Positions 44,023-56,266 of a stretch of DNA of 64,000 nucleotides are shown here, in pieces. Origin of the DNA: Spirometra erinaceieuropaei (lineage: Eukaryota > Platyhelminthes > Cestoda > Diphyllobothriidea > Diphyllobothriidae); the NCBI GenBank assembly GCA_902702965.1, contig CACRXP010000067.1, positions 9,198-73,197 of the forward strand. The letters are read 5' to 3'. The notes beneath the pieces were generated by a model, which saw only the letters and a program-made list of their open reading frames with translations, was not told the origin of the DNA and ran no database searches. Position numbers and translations under genes: made by a program. Within the stretch, counting starts at the first letter, position 1; each line of letters begins with the position of its first letter.

Positions 44023-44034
44023 AAAGATCATTTT
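44023..44034. repeat. Target site duplication, right
   Basis: AAAGATCATTTT, identical to 43347-43358. Confidence 0.85.
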
Positions 44035-44723
44035 ATGATTTATAAGGTTATCTAGGGCTATCCTAAACTACTAGGCCAGCGCCCGTTGGAAACAGTAGAA
44101 TTGACAAAAAAATGATTATGAAAACCGACCCTATGCGTCCATAAGAATTCTTTCATTCTCCTTGCTTACCGGGGTCAAAGATCGACTAATCACATGCAAC
44201 TATTTGCCCACTTCCGCTCTTGCCTCGCCTGGGTTTTAAAACTAACCACTGATATGGTTTGACTATACAAGTGTACTGTCCTAAAGAAAACTGACCCACA
44301 GTGAACGTATGTTTGCCAACTCGTCTTCTGAATAAGGAATACCTTTCCAGAAATGTGCGCAGCTGTACATGTGTGGCCGCAATTGCATGCATTCGGTGTA
44401 GCTTGAGTTGCTGGTGTTGGTTTGCGTGACTGTGCGTCACTTTGAGTTTCTTCAATATCATATCTGTCGCACGTAGTACTAAATGGTGAAGGTGAAAACC
44501 GATCACATTTTTATAATGGTGTCGCAATCTTTAAAGTAATGGGCATAACCGCAATAACAAAACCCTTGATCGCGTTGACACACTTTAAATATTCCTCTGC
44601 TGGAACCCCCGAATCGTTTAAATGTAAATGATAACTAAAGCACGAAGACAACGCTGATAAGAAATAAGGAAGGTTTGAGTCCGTTTGAGCGTTTTAATTC
44701 GGATAAATTACGGCGTTCAAATC

Positions 44724-46300
44724 CTAATTTCTCGCAATATGCCTGCAACCGAAAGGATACCGAAACCGGAGAACAGCCCAAAGCGTTGAGAGGACATCGA
44801 TTTCACCGTCTGTGAACGTGCGCAGGTTTTTTGCCTTTTCTGCGCATTCCGGGGAGTAAATATGTGACTTGAATGAAAGTTTGTGTTGTTTGGAGAATTC
44901 GATTTTCTCCATAAACCTACCTTTTGTGTGCACGAGGGTAAAATTGGCTTGAATCCGTTTAGCCAGATGGCGCTCTTGGGATTTTGCGTAATCTTCAATA
45001 GGCCAAAAGTTGTCTGTTAAGGGCAACTTGCATAGACTGTCTGACGTCATTACTGCGACGTATATTTCGGCCGTGCATTGGTAGAAAGAAGGCTTTGTCA
45101 TGAACCTGGTCTTCACCTTATTACAATTAAATTCATCTCTGAAGAAAAATGTTTTCAAGCGGCCACATAACGCAGTAGCACATTTAGGAAGCCAAATAGG
45201 TTCTTTGAATTGCAAACGAAGTGTGAGGAGTTGTTTGAACTTAGCAGTCATTTGTTGTTCAGAACTAGTATGACACTGTAATCCAACTGAAATGACAAAG
45301 CAGTACATACTATAAGCATGTTGCCCATAGATTATACTAAGTAAATTGATGTTATTTTTAATTAGAGAGTCTTTCTACGAATGCATGTATATCTGCGGGG
45401 GTCTTAACTCAGGCATCAGAGAGCTCTCAAAGTTCGCTGACATTAAATGCACACTCTAACTGATACTTTGTCAAATGTCCTCCTTTATGCATCGAATTTG
45501 ATTTTGGAAAATATGGACTACAATATTTAAATTGGCGAAATCTTAAAGGTAAAGAGTACCTTAACGTTTTCCCGTGAGTGGTTTTTTGGAAATTCCTTTT
45601 GGCCAATTTAACATTTGTAGATCAGATGCAGCCATTGAACGTTTGTTCAAATATCCTATCTTATATAGAAGGCGGTTTTTAATAACCTAGTTAATATAAC
45701 TAAATTTATTTGCTGAATTTGACGTATTCAACGACATCCTTAGCCTCCAATTTCATTTCCGCTGATAACCTATGTATATGAGTTATTTGCTTTTTGGAAT
45801 ATACCTTAGCTCTCTTTTGATTTTGCGAGATTCCAAGGAGAAGGTGAAGGTTTTGAGTTTTCAAAGACATAAATCCCGTTAAAGAATCATAATGCATAAA
45901 TGAAGTCTTCATTAATCATATTTCTCCAGAAGACTATTAGGTGTTTGCTAGTTCAACGCATCAACGTCCATCCATGTGGCACATTAATGCAAGTTATCTT
46001 AATTAACATCGATGGCCCTTCAAAACATAATTGCTTTATTGCAGCCTATTATTTTTTTGTTTTCATTATATAATTAAAGTAAAATATGCTTACGTGTATT
46101 TTTCCGGTTGTGGCACCATGGTGTGCAGCATATGCAAGTATTGATGACACATAGTAAACTCATAATCTTATGCATCTTCATAGTAATCCTGTGGATTAGA
46201 AATTGTGTCAAACTGTATTGCCGGTGCTTGCAATAAGAGGCTTCAAGTCGCCAACGTGTGAATGTTAAATAAAAAAACTCAACGCGTACGTCCAATGAAT
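44724..46300 (-). CDS. Minus-strand secreted-protein gene, copy B (last exon intact)
   Basis: The last exon is open from a good acceptor (TGTCATTTCAG, exon from 45286, phase 1) to a stop at 44724: ~187 codons. It contains KCATALCGRLKTFFF, FNCNKVKTRFMTKPSFYQC, TSDSLCKLPLTDNFW, AKRIQANFTLVHTKGR and SPECAEKAKNLRTFTDGEID. It is Cys- and Lys-rich with no transmembrane segment. The exon 2 counterpart (about 45960-45770; another frame is open at 45706-45912) and exon 1 counterpart (about 46230-46085: DYYEDA, stop, DYEFTMCHQYLHMLHTM) carry stops relative to copy A, so the full gene may be dead or use other upstream exons. A strong donor GTAAGC lies at about 46091. No known family. Confidence 0.5.
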
Positions 46301-47640
46301 TTTCTTAGCTCTGTGGAAGGGTCTCCGAACTGACGTATGCATTCCATAATATCGCGTGCGATGTCTTTATTGACTGCATTTTATTTGAACTTTCATTTGT
46401 GAAAATGTTGGGCCACTTATAATGTTGATTTTGAGAATATATTTTTTCTCCCTTTATTGCGCCTTCGTTCCCAAAACAACGCTAAGTAATAAGTAATTTG
46501 TTGACTTCGACTCTTTAATAATGTAAAACTTTACCACTTAACATAAAAAACACATATTTTCAGGCGAGTACGTACTTTAAATACGGATTTATAAAGTTTG
46601 CACTCGTGAAATAGATAGATAGATCAACATAAGATTGCCACTTAGACTTAGGGCATACGTACATTATCCAGGAGAAATTTATTTCTCGGGGATCTGTGGG
46701 TGAAACTAACTGCCTACTTTTTTTTCATTTCTTAACTGTATAAGACACATATATCTCCTTGCATGTACAACAACACTAAACATTTTTTATGAATGGGATA
46801 CCTTTATATCTTTACCTTTTATATCGTTTCATTATTAAGTTTAATTACAGCCTTCATCATGTGTAATTTCTTATGCACATCAAATGTCTTCTGAAGCACA
46901 CGTTAGTCAGTATATGACTGAAAGAATATTACCGGTAGCAAAAAGCGTGATCCTTCCCTAAACGTCTACAGGATTCTAGTGTGTTTGACTTTTTTTCTCA
47001 CAAGCATAATATATAATTGATACTTGTACACGTCAGCAGAAATTTTGACCAAGAAGCAAATTCTGAAATTAGAAGAGTTTTAATCTGCCTTCATGCAGTC
47101 CATTTTTGAGGACTCATGAAGGTGCATTCAAACAAAGGGTTGTGGTTGGTATTAACTTTAGTTTATTGTGACGCACAAGCAAAACTGTTCAACTTGTGTG
47201 CACTTATGAAAAAAACGCTACTAAAAAGCATTGGTCGTCTGAGATTATGATAAAAAACACACATATCATATTGAGCTCATTCTGCTTCCTACGACTGTCC
47301 ATTGAACTGCATACAAGTTTGTGACCTAATATTGAGGGAACTTTACGTTATTTAAAAGATCGTATTGTAAGTAATCCACGGAATATGTACCATTAAATAC
47401 TAAAGGAATGCAGATTTGATAAACGCAACTAGCTTAATAATATATTTTGCTCTCCAAAGATTAGGGTAAGCAGGAAATCGCTATTGAATGAGCTTGATCG
47501 AATATTATATAGTACACAGATGGACCATTCAAAAAACCATGGAAAAGAAACATGTATATACCTCTGAAGATAAAGCTTCTAACTGGGCTGTCATACTCAA
47601 ATAATTTTCCTCCACGAGGAAGCGATGTCAAATTCTACAA
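46301..47640. other. No gene seen
   Basis: AT-rich, with a short GATA run near 46612. A plus frame at 47552-47806 lies in the left arm of the next foldback element. Confidence 0.4.
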
Positions 47641-48053
47641 CCTAGGGTTAATTGATATCATACTAACAGCACAGGTACTAACCAAAAGCCCCTGCACGAG
47701 TGTTTCGCCTATGTTCTGTTGCTCAATGGAGCAGCTGCATGGGTTTCGGCTCGTCCGTAGGTCCTCAGCTATCCCCGTGTGGTTTGTGGTAGATATTCCA
47801 ATTTAGAAATTGTCGCATAAGAAATTTAATTAACTGATCTGCTTCAAGTTCGTAGATTCTTTGTGAGACAATTAAAAGCTACAATTTCTAAATTGGAGAA
47901 CCTACCAGGAAACACACGGGGAAAGCTGGGTACCCACGGACGAGCCAAACCCCTCGTTGCTGCGCCATTGCGCGACAGAATATCGGCGAAACACGCGTGT
48001 AGGGGCTTTGGGTTAGTACCTGTGCTGTTAGAATGATAGCACCTTACCCTAAA
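47641..48053. mobile_element. Foldback element, ~185-bp inverted arms
   Basis: TAACAGCACAGGTACTAACC at 47664 has its inverse GGTTAGTACCTGTGCTGTTA at 48011. GGCTCGTCCGTAGGTCCTCA and TTCCAATTTAGAAATTG also have inverse partners. The arms are separated by ~50-90 bases. Ends resemble TAGGGTWA. No ORF or clear target duplication. Confidence 0.8.
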
Positions 48054-48059
48054 TTATAC

Positions 48060-48520
48060 TACTGGCTGCCTGTCGGCAGTCAATGTATATTTCACGGTTA
48101 CCTGCTGCGGCTTATGGACATTGGCCCAAATATTCATGTATAAACTTATCGGTCTGCGTCAACAGACCTTGGGAAATTTGATCTTCGCCATCTTCGTAGA
48201 CAATTTCTGAGGAAACTAAAAAGCAACACAGTCAAGTATCTTATTTTCTCGAAAAAATATCGGCACATTTGACACAGACAGTCACTCCTCACTAGTGTCA
48301 GGCAATTTGTGGCCATATTATTTATGTGCAAGATCATCTGGAAATTGTTCGCAGAATGAATTTTTCTGCCCGATTTTTCAGATCTAATGCATAGCGGGAG
48401 TATCGTAAAGTATACTCTAGCTGTCTGTCGACAGTTAGTAAATATTGCACGGTCATCCGATGTGGCTGGTTTATTTAGGCTAACATATTTATATATATGT
48501 AGGACCTTATGTCTGACTCC
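48060..48520. repeat. Pair of short diverged direct repeats
   Basis: CTGGCTGCCTGTCGGCAGTC at 48063 and CTAGCTGTCTGTCGACAGTT at 48418, each followed by ATATTKCACGGT and, further on, TCYGCRKCAACAGACCT-like text. A third weak relative is at 37450. Unknown origin. Confidence 0.5.
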
Positions 48521-48779
48521 GCAGACCTAAAAATATATTTATCTACTCTATGTTCTCAGTTTATTTCTAATGAAGTTAAATAGCAAAAGACCTCCCCTCA
48601 CTTCTGTATTAGAGCTTAACATGACTGATATACCTCTCCGATAATAAACAATGAACATCGTCTCACCTTATTGTACCATTCCTATTAAAGCAGTAGGCCT
48701 GTTAATTGTCCCTGTTTTGGAGTGGCAATTTCATGTGCATGTGATGCGTTCGAGCGTGTGCCCAAACAGTCAGATGGAT

Positions 48780-50445
48780 AAATCTCCTGTTTTAACGGTC
48801 GCATGTACTTCCCTTAAATTAGTAAGTCAATACGACGTTTGTCGTGGTTGTCTTGTGGGCGGGTCCCGCAGGCGTATTAAAATGTACGGTTCTGGGTCCG
48901 CTACACTTCCTCCTATACATGAATGAACTCGGAAATTCGAAAACTCTTATTTATGTTAATGGCCTCAAATGTGTTTTCTCTTATTCTAAGGACACCGCAA
49001 ACGTTTGTGTTGAAACAGTTTATACCGATTTACTACTCTTAAGCAGATGGCATTCAACATGGCAGATGGAGTTTTCGTCATCCAAGTGTAGTGTCATGTC
49101 TTTTGGTTTTGCCAAACTTCCTGGTCCCATAATTTTTCTGAATAACCCGCTCTCAGAATGCCTCACCAAAAAGAACCTATGCCTAAATTATGCAAATAAA
49201 ATTGCTTTATCACCTCATGCAGATAGAATCTCTGCCAAAGACGCGCGGATATGTGGATTCATATCGCATAAATTTTTCATTTCTGGAAATGAAGCTAAGA
49301 CGTTATTAAATGTCTGTTTTTCCATTCCTCGAAATCTGCTGTCTTTTCACTGGTTTAACGAACGCCTCCGACTGCGATTAGATCGAAAGTGCTCAAAGGG
49401 TTTTCACCTGGACATTCCTCCATGGTGATTCCGCAGCAGCCTCTTAGCACTACATCTAAGCGCCTCTCTCTTCCAAATATGCCTTCCTTTGGAATAATCT
49501 TCGCCACAAATTAGGACATCGACTAAGTTACTGGTATTCAAGCCGAAATTACGCAAACGTCTTACAGCGAAAAGCATAAAGGCACTGTAAACGGTCTCAT
49601 TTTCGAACACCCAGCTTCTTGATTTAGAGAACGGTCCTCCTAGATTAAGTGGTACATCAAGTGGTTACCCTCAATTATTTCATTATAAACCCCTGTTGAA
49701 AATAGGTTTCTAAATTCACTGCTATTACAATTCCCTCGGAGCGAAGATTTTCGCGGTTGTTGATGTCATCGCCCGCATTCCGACCTCAAGCGGTATGCCG
49801 ACGCTCACAGCAAAACCCTCTGTATTCGCAGTCTACTTGTAGTATGGCCGTACCTCCCCTCTTCACTCCTCGGTTAGGCTGATAATGGACTGCGACCGGT
49901 CACGTCTGTTTTCTTCTCGTCTGGCCTACTGGACGCGAATATTCTCATCCGGCGCATTGATTCTGCCCTAACTATGTCCGTTCTGAATCCCGTTTACAAT
50001 ACCACATGCAGGCCAGTCCAGTCCGACGCGAATATGTACCCCTCAAGGCTGACCTTTATTTTTGCCCTGACGATATGTGATTATAATCAAGCATGACATT
50101 TATTTCTACCCTGACGATGTCCGATTATAATTCGTTATATACCGCCACATACAGGCAAGTCCTGCCCGCATATTTTGTTATTATTTTTTATGGAGGAATT
50201 TTTCTCTTGCAAAATTAATCCAATTATTTTTTAAATTTTTTTAAGGAGTTTCGTTTTCACCTGTCGCTATTCATTTTTCTCAACGGTCTACTAATTCAGC
50301 AACTATGAATTGCATTTTGTACAGATTCTGCGTACCTCGTCAAAAATGCACATGTTAATTTAATTTTACTTTCACTGATTGGAATTCGATGGGTCTTTAC
50401 TAAAATAACAATCACTATTATTATTGTTACTTTATTGAAAGAAGC
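48780..50445 (+). mobile_element. LINE fragment (RT to 3' end), CR1/Jockey type
   Basis: 5'-truncated copy with RT motifs B-E, a broken C-terminus and a long 3' UTR. The UTR words CTCGTCTGGCC, CTCATCCGGCGCATTGATTC and CATGCAGGCCAGTCC recur at 51270, 57270 and, inverted, 63720-63970, so they define one LINE family. It ends with GGGTCTTTACTAAAATAACA and an ATTATTATTG tail. Confidence 0.75.
48844..49428 (+). pseudogene. LINE reverse transcriptase fragment
   Basis: Reads VLGPLHFLLYMNELGNSKTL (motif B), then a changed catalytic motif (YVNGLKCVFSYSKDTAN in place of F/YADD) and WQMEFSSSKCSVMSFGFAK. The catalytic Asp pair is lost. A frameshift precedes motif B. The frame then runs out of the normal C-terminus. 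Confidence 0.7.
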
Positions 50446-50599
50446 CTTCGTTAGATACCACATTTATCGGAGTGATAGGCAACATCGTCTGGATGGTGTT
50501 ATAGTTGTGTATTTGACGAAATACTACTCAGCGTCAGAAAATACCATTTAATTTGCGTGCAACAGGGAAGTTATTTGATTAACCATCAAGGATGCTGGT

Positions 50600-51715
50600 T
50601 TCTTTTATCTCGATGTCGTCACTGCCTTTTGGCCACCTAGACCAGACGAAATCACCGACATTCATATTTTGGAGCAGATGGAGCAACTTTCTAGTCGCCC
50701 TTGCACCATGATTGTGGGTGATTTCAGTGCATTAGGAACAAACTGTAACAGCCTACAAACGTCAATTTCGAAGTCGACATCTGACCAGGGCTTGCTGAAT
50801 AAAACATCTGGAGCGTCGCTTACACAACATAAAATGTTTGCAACGTTAAAACGTGAAAGAAAAAGGGCAAGCCACCTGGATTTAATTTGTACGAAATCAT
50901 TAGACTGCACATAAGAAGTCAACTTCATACCACCCCTCGGCCGAAGCGACCATAAAGTGCTTATGTGGGATTATTCGTCATTCTCCTCTTTGCATATTCT
51001 TGACCAAAACATGCGCAAAATTTGGCGGGGCGACGCCAGTCTGACGAAAGCAGACTTATTTCTTTCCAACTGCAGCTCCTTGTTAACGGCTTATGCAAAC
51101 GATGAAAGGGAGTTGTTTAAGATTGTCCTTCTGCAGCTTATCAACAACCACTGCACACTGACGAGTTTGAAACAGAACAAGTGGCCCTGGTCGTCTACTA
51201 GTAGTTTGGTCCTAACTCGCTTTTCCACACCACGGCTGGCCTCATAGTGGACTGTCAACGATCGCGTCTGGTTTCCTCTCGTCTGACCTCTTGGGCGCGA
51301 ATAATCTCATCCGGTGCATTAATTCTGTCCTCACGATGTCCGTTTTCAATCTCTTATACTGTTGCAGATGCAGGCTAGTCCTGTCAGACCCGCATAGTTA
51401 TCCATCAAGTTTGACATTTATTTCTGCCCTGACGATGTCCGTTTATAATTCGTTATCGACCGCTACATGCAAACCAGTCCGGCCTGCATATTGTCTAATA
51501 GTGCTAATTTCTTCTCTTGAAATGTAAGCACAATCACTTTTTAATTCTGGCGTGGAGTTTGTTTTCACCGCTCACTCGTCATTTTTCTTAACGAATTCCG
51601 AAGTCAGAAACTAGCAATTTGTAGAAAGTCTGCTTCACGAAATTTTATCTTTATTAACTTTGATCTAACCCCAATGGGTCTTCAAAAATGATTATAATTA
51701 TTATGCTTGCGATTA
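50600..51715 (+). mobile_element. LINE with RT deleted (endonuclease joined to 3' UTR)
   Basis: Endonuclease text PRPDEITDIHILEQMEQLSS, PCTMIVGDFSALGT, HLDLICTKSLD and PLGRSDHKVLMW (the SDH catalytic motif) is followed by about 270 bases of post-endonuclease frame to ~51245. It is then followed directly by the same 3' UTR as the LINE above. The whole RT is missing. The tail is GATTATAATTATTATG at about 51690. Confidence 0.75.
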
Positions 51716-53199
51716 CGAGATTTGTAAATATCATATTCTGGTCCAATTCGAATTGTTATACAGATTGAATACGCTGATTCTTCGGCTTTCTCGCCAAACG
51801 TATCAAAAGCATTTTTGATTACTCCGTACCTAAAAAGCATAAGCCGACTGCTTATATCTGAAAGGACCTGAGAGAGTAGGTACTAACTAGAAGTCCAGAC
51901 GCAATTTTTGCCGATATTCTTCCACCGCATGAAAACGCTACAAGCGTCTGTCTGTACTCGATGCTTCCTGGTAAATGCTTCAGTTAAGGCACGTCAGCCT
52001 TTTTATCTTGTTGGAGCTGTATGAGAAGACCCAGAGATATTTAAAAAACGCTGTGGGCACAGTCCGGGACATTCCGTCCAGAGTGTATCAGCTTCTTTTG
52101 TATAAACGTCCAGTTCTCATAAATCATCGACAGACAGTCAGTCGTATATACATGTTGCATGATCTAAGACGCGACAACTTAGTCTCACCGACATTGGTGT
52201 TGCGCTTATAAAGAACCTTGAGAACACGCACGCAGCACGATTTGAAAGGATTAGTGAAAGTTGTATTTTTGAATTCGATTTTTTAATCACTTACACAGTT
52301 TTCCAGTGTAGATCTGACAAAATTTCCTATTTGTGTCACAAGTCATCTTTGCTTCCCGTCATGATTTGTCGATTTATCATAAAGCATATATATAGGATCA
52401 TGGTTTTCAGCCAACTTAGCCTCAATCCTAGTAAATTTTACCCGCATATACAAAAGGTTTTCATCGCAAAATGTTGAATAAAATTATTTTTTGGACGACA
52501 AACCGTTTCAATTGACCGTGTTTATCGTCAGTTTATTGACTAGTGAGGGAACTATATAGTCCTCTATTTTATCCTACGTAGCCTCGTTATCCAATAAAAA
52601 TCTATTCAGAGTTCTGTTTTTCCACCTACCAAGTTGTCATTTACCCGTATTTGTTTCAAGTTTGCATTTTGTTATTGAGTAAAATTTGCTTAGTATCAAT
52701 CATGCTGTTTGGTCCTCTAATACTGATAGCTTAAAGAAATCGTTTCATCATGCATAGCCCCATCCGCATATCCTCGAAATTTCGGCAGTTATCATAACTA
52801 AAAATTTTTAGACTTGCGTCTTGTTTTGCTATTTTTGACATGAAATGTCAGGCAACCCCTCATTGAAATCTGAAGGAAACAAAACTCTATTTAAAACCCA
52901 ATGCACATATGCAAAAAATAGACCTAGGGGCGCTCGATAATTATAACAATTTTATCTCTCATTAAAAATCATTTTTCCTGTTCTTGGTGCCCTTTATTAC
53001 GGAAGGTTGTCAACGCTTACGTCTCGGCAGTGTGAGAAGCTCATGCCTCTCATTAACCTGGTTGCCAGTGACACCGAAGACAAGCACAAACAACGTTTAA
53101 ATCTTATTTTAAAAAAACCTTCCTAATAGTTGACAGCAAGTCGATGTCGCTTTCCACTTCGTTCCTTCATGCGACTTCAACTTTTATCCAGTAGGAAAA
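51716..53199. other. No gene seen
   Basis: AT-rich, with a 78-codon plus frame (51975-52211) of LINE-like flavour (LRHVSLFILLELYEKTQ) but no clear motif. Confidence 0.35.
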
Positions 53200-54199
53200 T
53201 CCACTAATTCTTGTCAAAATATTTTCGTTGATAGAAGTGAACTTTGATTTTTCCCATTCGAAACGCTCAGCACAATATCTCATGGGAAATAATTTTAAAT
53301 AAGTCAAGATCAACCTCCACTGCAACGAAAAGTTTCTCCTCCATTAAAAATGTAAAGTCACTCCCGAATTCTACTCATCTGCCTTTTGCCTCTATAGGAG
53401 ATTCACCATCGGAAGTCAACAAAATCTTCCCCTGCCTACTGCAGTTCCATTTCCATCTCGCTCTTCTATTGAGCAAATGATCACTGAGTCAGTTGTCACC
53501 AGCCTCTTTAGAACGCCCCCAAGAAGCAACGATCGCTCAGATGCGGATGCCGAATTTACTAGGAGGCTTGATCTGAATAGTAAAGATGAGCCAATTCTAG
53601 AAGCACAACCAACGCCAGCACTCCAAATAATGAAGTAGTTAATAAACCTAGATCGAATCGATCTCGTTCCCGCGACTGACCACTCAGGTCTGACCTCGCG
53701 GTTAAGTCAAATGAGCCAGATGATAGTTCAGGGGGATCTTTACATCTCTCTCCCGAATCATCAACTTAACATTACCACCTAGGTCTTGAAGCCCACTTAC
53801 ACACCAGCCCGCAAAATACAAGTATATAGCGTTGCTGATAATTTTTTCAATCCCATTCTTAGTCTGACATTCCATAAAATAAAGCCCTTTCCTGATGTTA
53901 CTTATTTCTCAAAACCATTACTTCCGCTACCTAGCTTAAAATACTTCTCATATTATGCTCAAAATTCACAAAATCCTGTTTTCTCGCCTAATATTTTTTG
54001 AACCTGGAAAATTAGTTTTTCTCTTCCTGGGTCCTCCTAAAATGTTCTTCAAAGTAATGCTGCATCTCTGTTTAGTGATAATTACCCCACAAATTTTACA
54101 CCACAGCAAGTTTGTCCTCCACCACTTGCTTTGTCTTAAAAAGCTTAATTTTCCACCAATAGCTCTCTATTATTTATAAGTAGCAATGGGCGGAACCTA

Positions 54200-54620
54200 A
54201 ATATCAGAAATACGCTCAGTATTGTCTCTCTCACAGCAAGATCAGTGGTGCAAAAGATGGCAAAACTAAGAAGTGTGACTGTTGAGTTTGACCCAGACGT
54301 ACTGTGCACTGCAGAATCATGTGCTCACGCTCTAATTTCAGACTCAGCACTGAAAAATGATAACCTTAGTTTAAACCACTTGGATCCCATAGATTGGCGC
54401 AGCGGAAGTTGCCTAAATAACATAAGAGCCTCACTTGCACAATCGCCTTATGACCTGAGCATTCCCCCTTCTCTGGAAATTGATGCTTCGCTTTCGTTAT
54501 CCTTTCGCAAAATGGGAAAGCCTTAGTCGGATGTGTATATAATCCTCCTTGTTACTCCGGAAACGAATGCTAATTTTTGGAACTTCTTGGTAAATTTGCA
54601 GAGACCTCTTTTGATCTGAA
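54200..54620 (+). pseudogene. LINE endonuclease domain
   Basis: AKLRSVTVEFDPDVLCTAES with SDSALKNDNLSLNHL and, in the next frame, GCVYNPPCYSGNE: the order of the apurinic/apyrimidinic-type LINE endonuclease (PDVLC.TES, then R-P/N-P). The catalytic Glu of TE(T/S) is kept. Frameshift near 54525. Confidence 0.65.
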
Positions 54621-55034
54621 GTCATCGAAGGCGAATTTTAGTTGCCCAAAATCGACTGGCATACACACACTTCTTCTCCTTAATTCCAGAAGCTGCTCGA
54701 TACCATTTACTTTTTAAAATTATCTCAATTAGTCCACTCTTCGACCAGATACGATAGTTATTACGACTTTGTTTTTACTACTTACATCTTTCCTTTATCG
54801 ATGGATTTCTATCATGACGTTTTTGCAAGTGATCGGGCAAGTGATAGAGTCCAAATGGGCGCCATAATAATCCAATTCAATTTTAATTTATTAATCCATT
54901 GTCGCCTTTCAGTTGCCCTTTCCGTAAAGCCAACAGTACAACGTAGTATTTCTGACTTTGCTTATATAAGCATTAAATTAGTATATAACTTTAAAAGCAT
55001 TCTTGAGTGGCACACTATTTTTTTCAAATAATGA

Positions 55035-55373
55035 TTGATTTTATTCCTCGGAAAATGTTCAAATCGAGTGCTCATTCCATCGCTCTGGCACGCATTCTTA
55101 AAAACAGACATAAAAAGCTACGGATGCAGTTTAAGATCCTTCTGTGATCTCATTAACTATTGTCTTAGAATCCTTGAAATATCTGAAATAGCTTCGAAAA
55201 TTAGGCTTGCGCAAAATAGGCGTAGAGAAAGTTTGGCTATTAATGACGTGAATGCTTCTAAATTAGTTTCTCAGATCTTCCATCAGATGTTATCTGCTAA
55301 ATTCTACCAAGTCATTCCGCTTTCGCTTAGTATCAAAGATGACTTTCTTGCAGAGGTGTCGGACAAAGCATAA
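55035..55373 (+). pseudogene. LINE linker between endonuclease and RT
   Basis: SNRVLIPSLWHAFLKTDIKS, RRRESLAINDVNASKLVSQI and a further conserved-looking stretch, as expected between endonuclease and fingers of CR1-type ORF2. Open for 112 codons. Confidence 0.55.
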
Positions 55374-55606
55374 ATGTTAAATTCGCACTCTACCAAACAT
55401 TAAACCATTAAAACTGATCCCCTCCCCGTAATTCCTTCGTTGTCTGATGCTTCTCTGAGCACCATTAATTTTTCTGCTGAATGAGTTCAAAAACTGATAA
55501 GCCGTATTCCTAACTCGCACTTAGTAGATACGGTAAATATCCCGAACTCTTTGGTAAAGCAGCTAAGAGACTTTCCTCCTCCGGTTAGCAAAATCTTTTT
55601 TTAGCA

Positions 55607-56266
55607 TTGCTCGTAAATGGCTTCTTTCCTGACTATTGTAAAACTTCTATTATATTTCCAGTATTTAAGTCTGGCTGTCGTTCTGACGCACAGAACTATC
55701 GAGGTGTGCATAAAACACCCTATTTCGACAAAATCTTTGAAAAAATTATCGCCGTAAAAATTTCCGAATTTCGCATAGCCAATCAAGTTATTAGCCCATC
55801 CCCAGCATGGTTTTTTCCAGATCGCTCTTGTGAAACATGTCATCTGTCGTTTCTCAATCTACATACTACTTTTCGTAATAACCATCTATATGTTGACGTT
55901 GTTTATTTTGATCTAAGTAAACTCTTTGATAAAGTTAAATAAGAAGCTCTGAGAGTTGGCAGTCGACTTATAGACTTTGTCAAGTCATACCTGTCTAATC
56001 GTAAACAAATTGTTTTAGTGAGATTTTCGTTTTGTAATGAAAGCCCTATTGTAAGTGGTATTGTAAAAGGCACGATTTTAGGTCCTCTTTTGTTCTTGCT
56101 TTACAAAAATGATATCTCGGCGCCAGTTAAATATTTTCAATTATTTATTTATGTTGATGATCCCAAATTTTTGTGTATTCATTCAATAAATCTACGAGCC
56201 TTCATTGCCTGGACCAAATGCAGCCTGACTGGCTTGCTCTCTCAGCTTATAGCTTCAAATGGCTAA
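55607..56266 (+). pseudogene. LINE reverse transcriptase core
   Basis: First frame: FFPDYCKTSIIFPVFKSGCR, AQNYRGVHKTPYFDKIFEKI, motif A VVYFDLSKLFDKV. Second frame (56018-56266): VSGIVKGTILGPLLFLLYKN (motif B) and FIYVDDPKFL (motif C, Y-V-D-D). The active-site Asp residues are present, but the frames are broken by a stop and a shift near 55940. Confidence 0.8.

Larger units (their letters stand above)
42566..44307. repeat. Tandem duplication, unit 2 (filled site)
   Basis: Starts CGGATCGATGAGCTTAAACA. It is the same as unit 1 except for the 664-bp element plus 12-bp duplication at 43347-44034. High similarity by eye indicates a fairly recent duplication. Confidence 0.85.
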
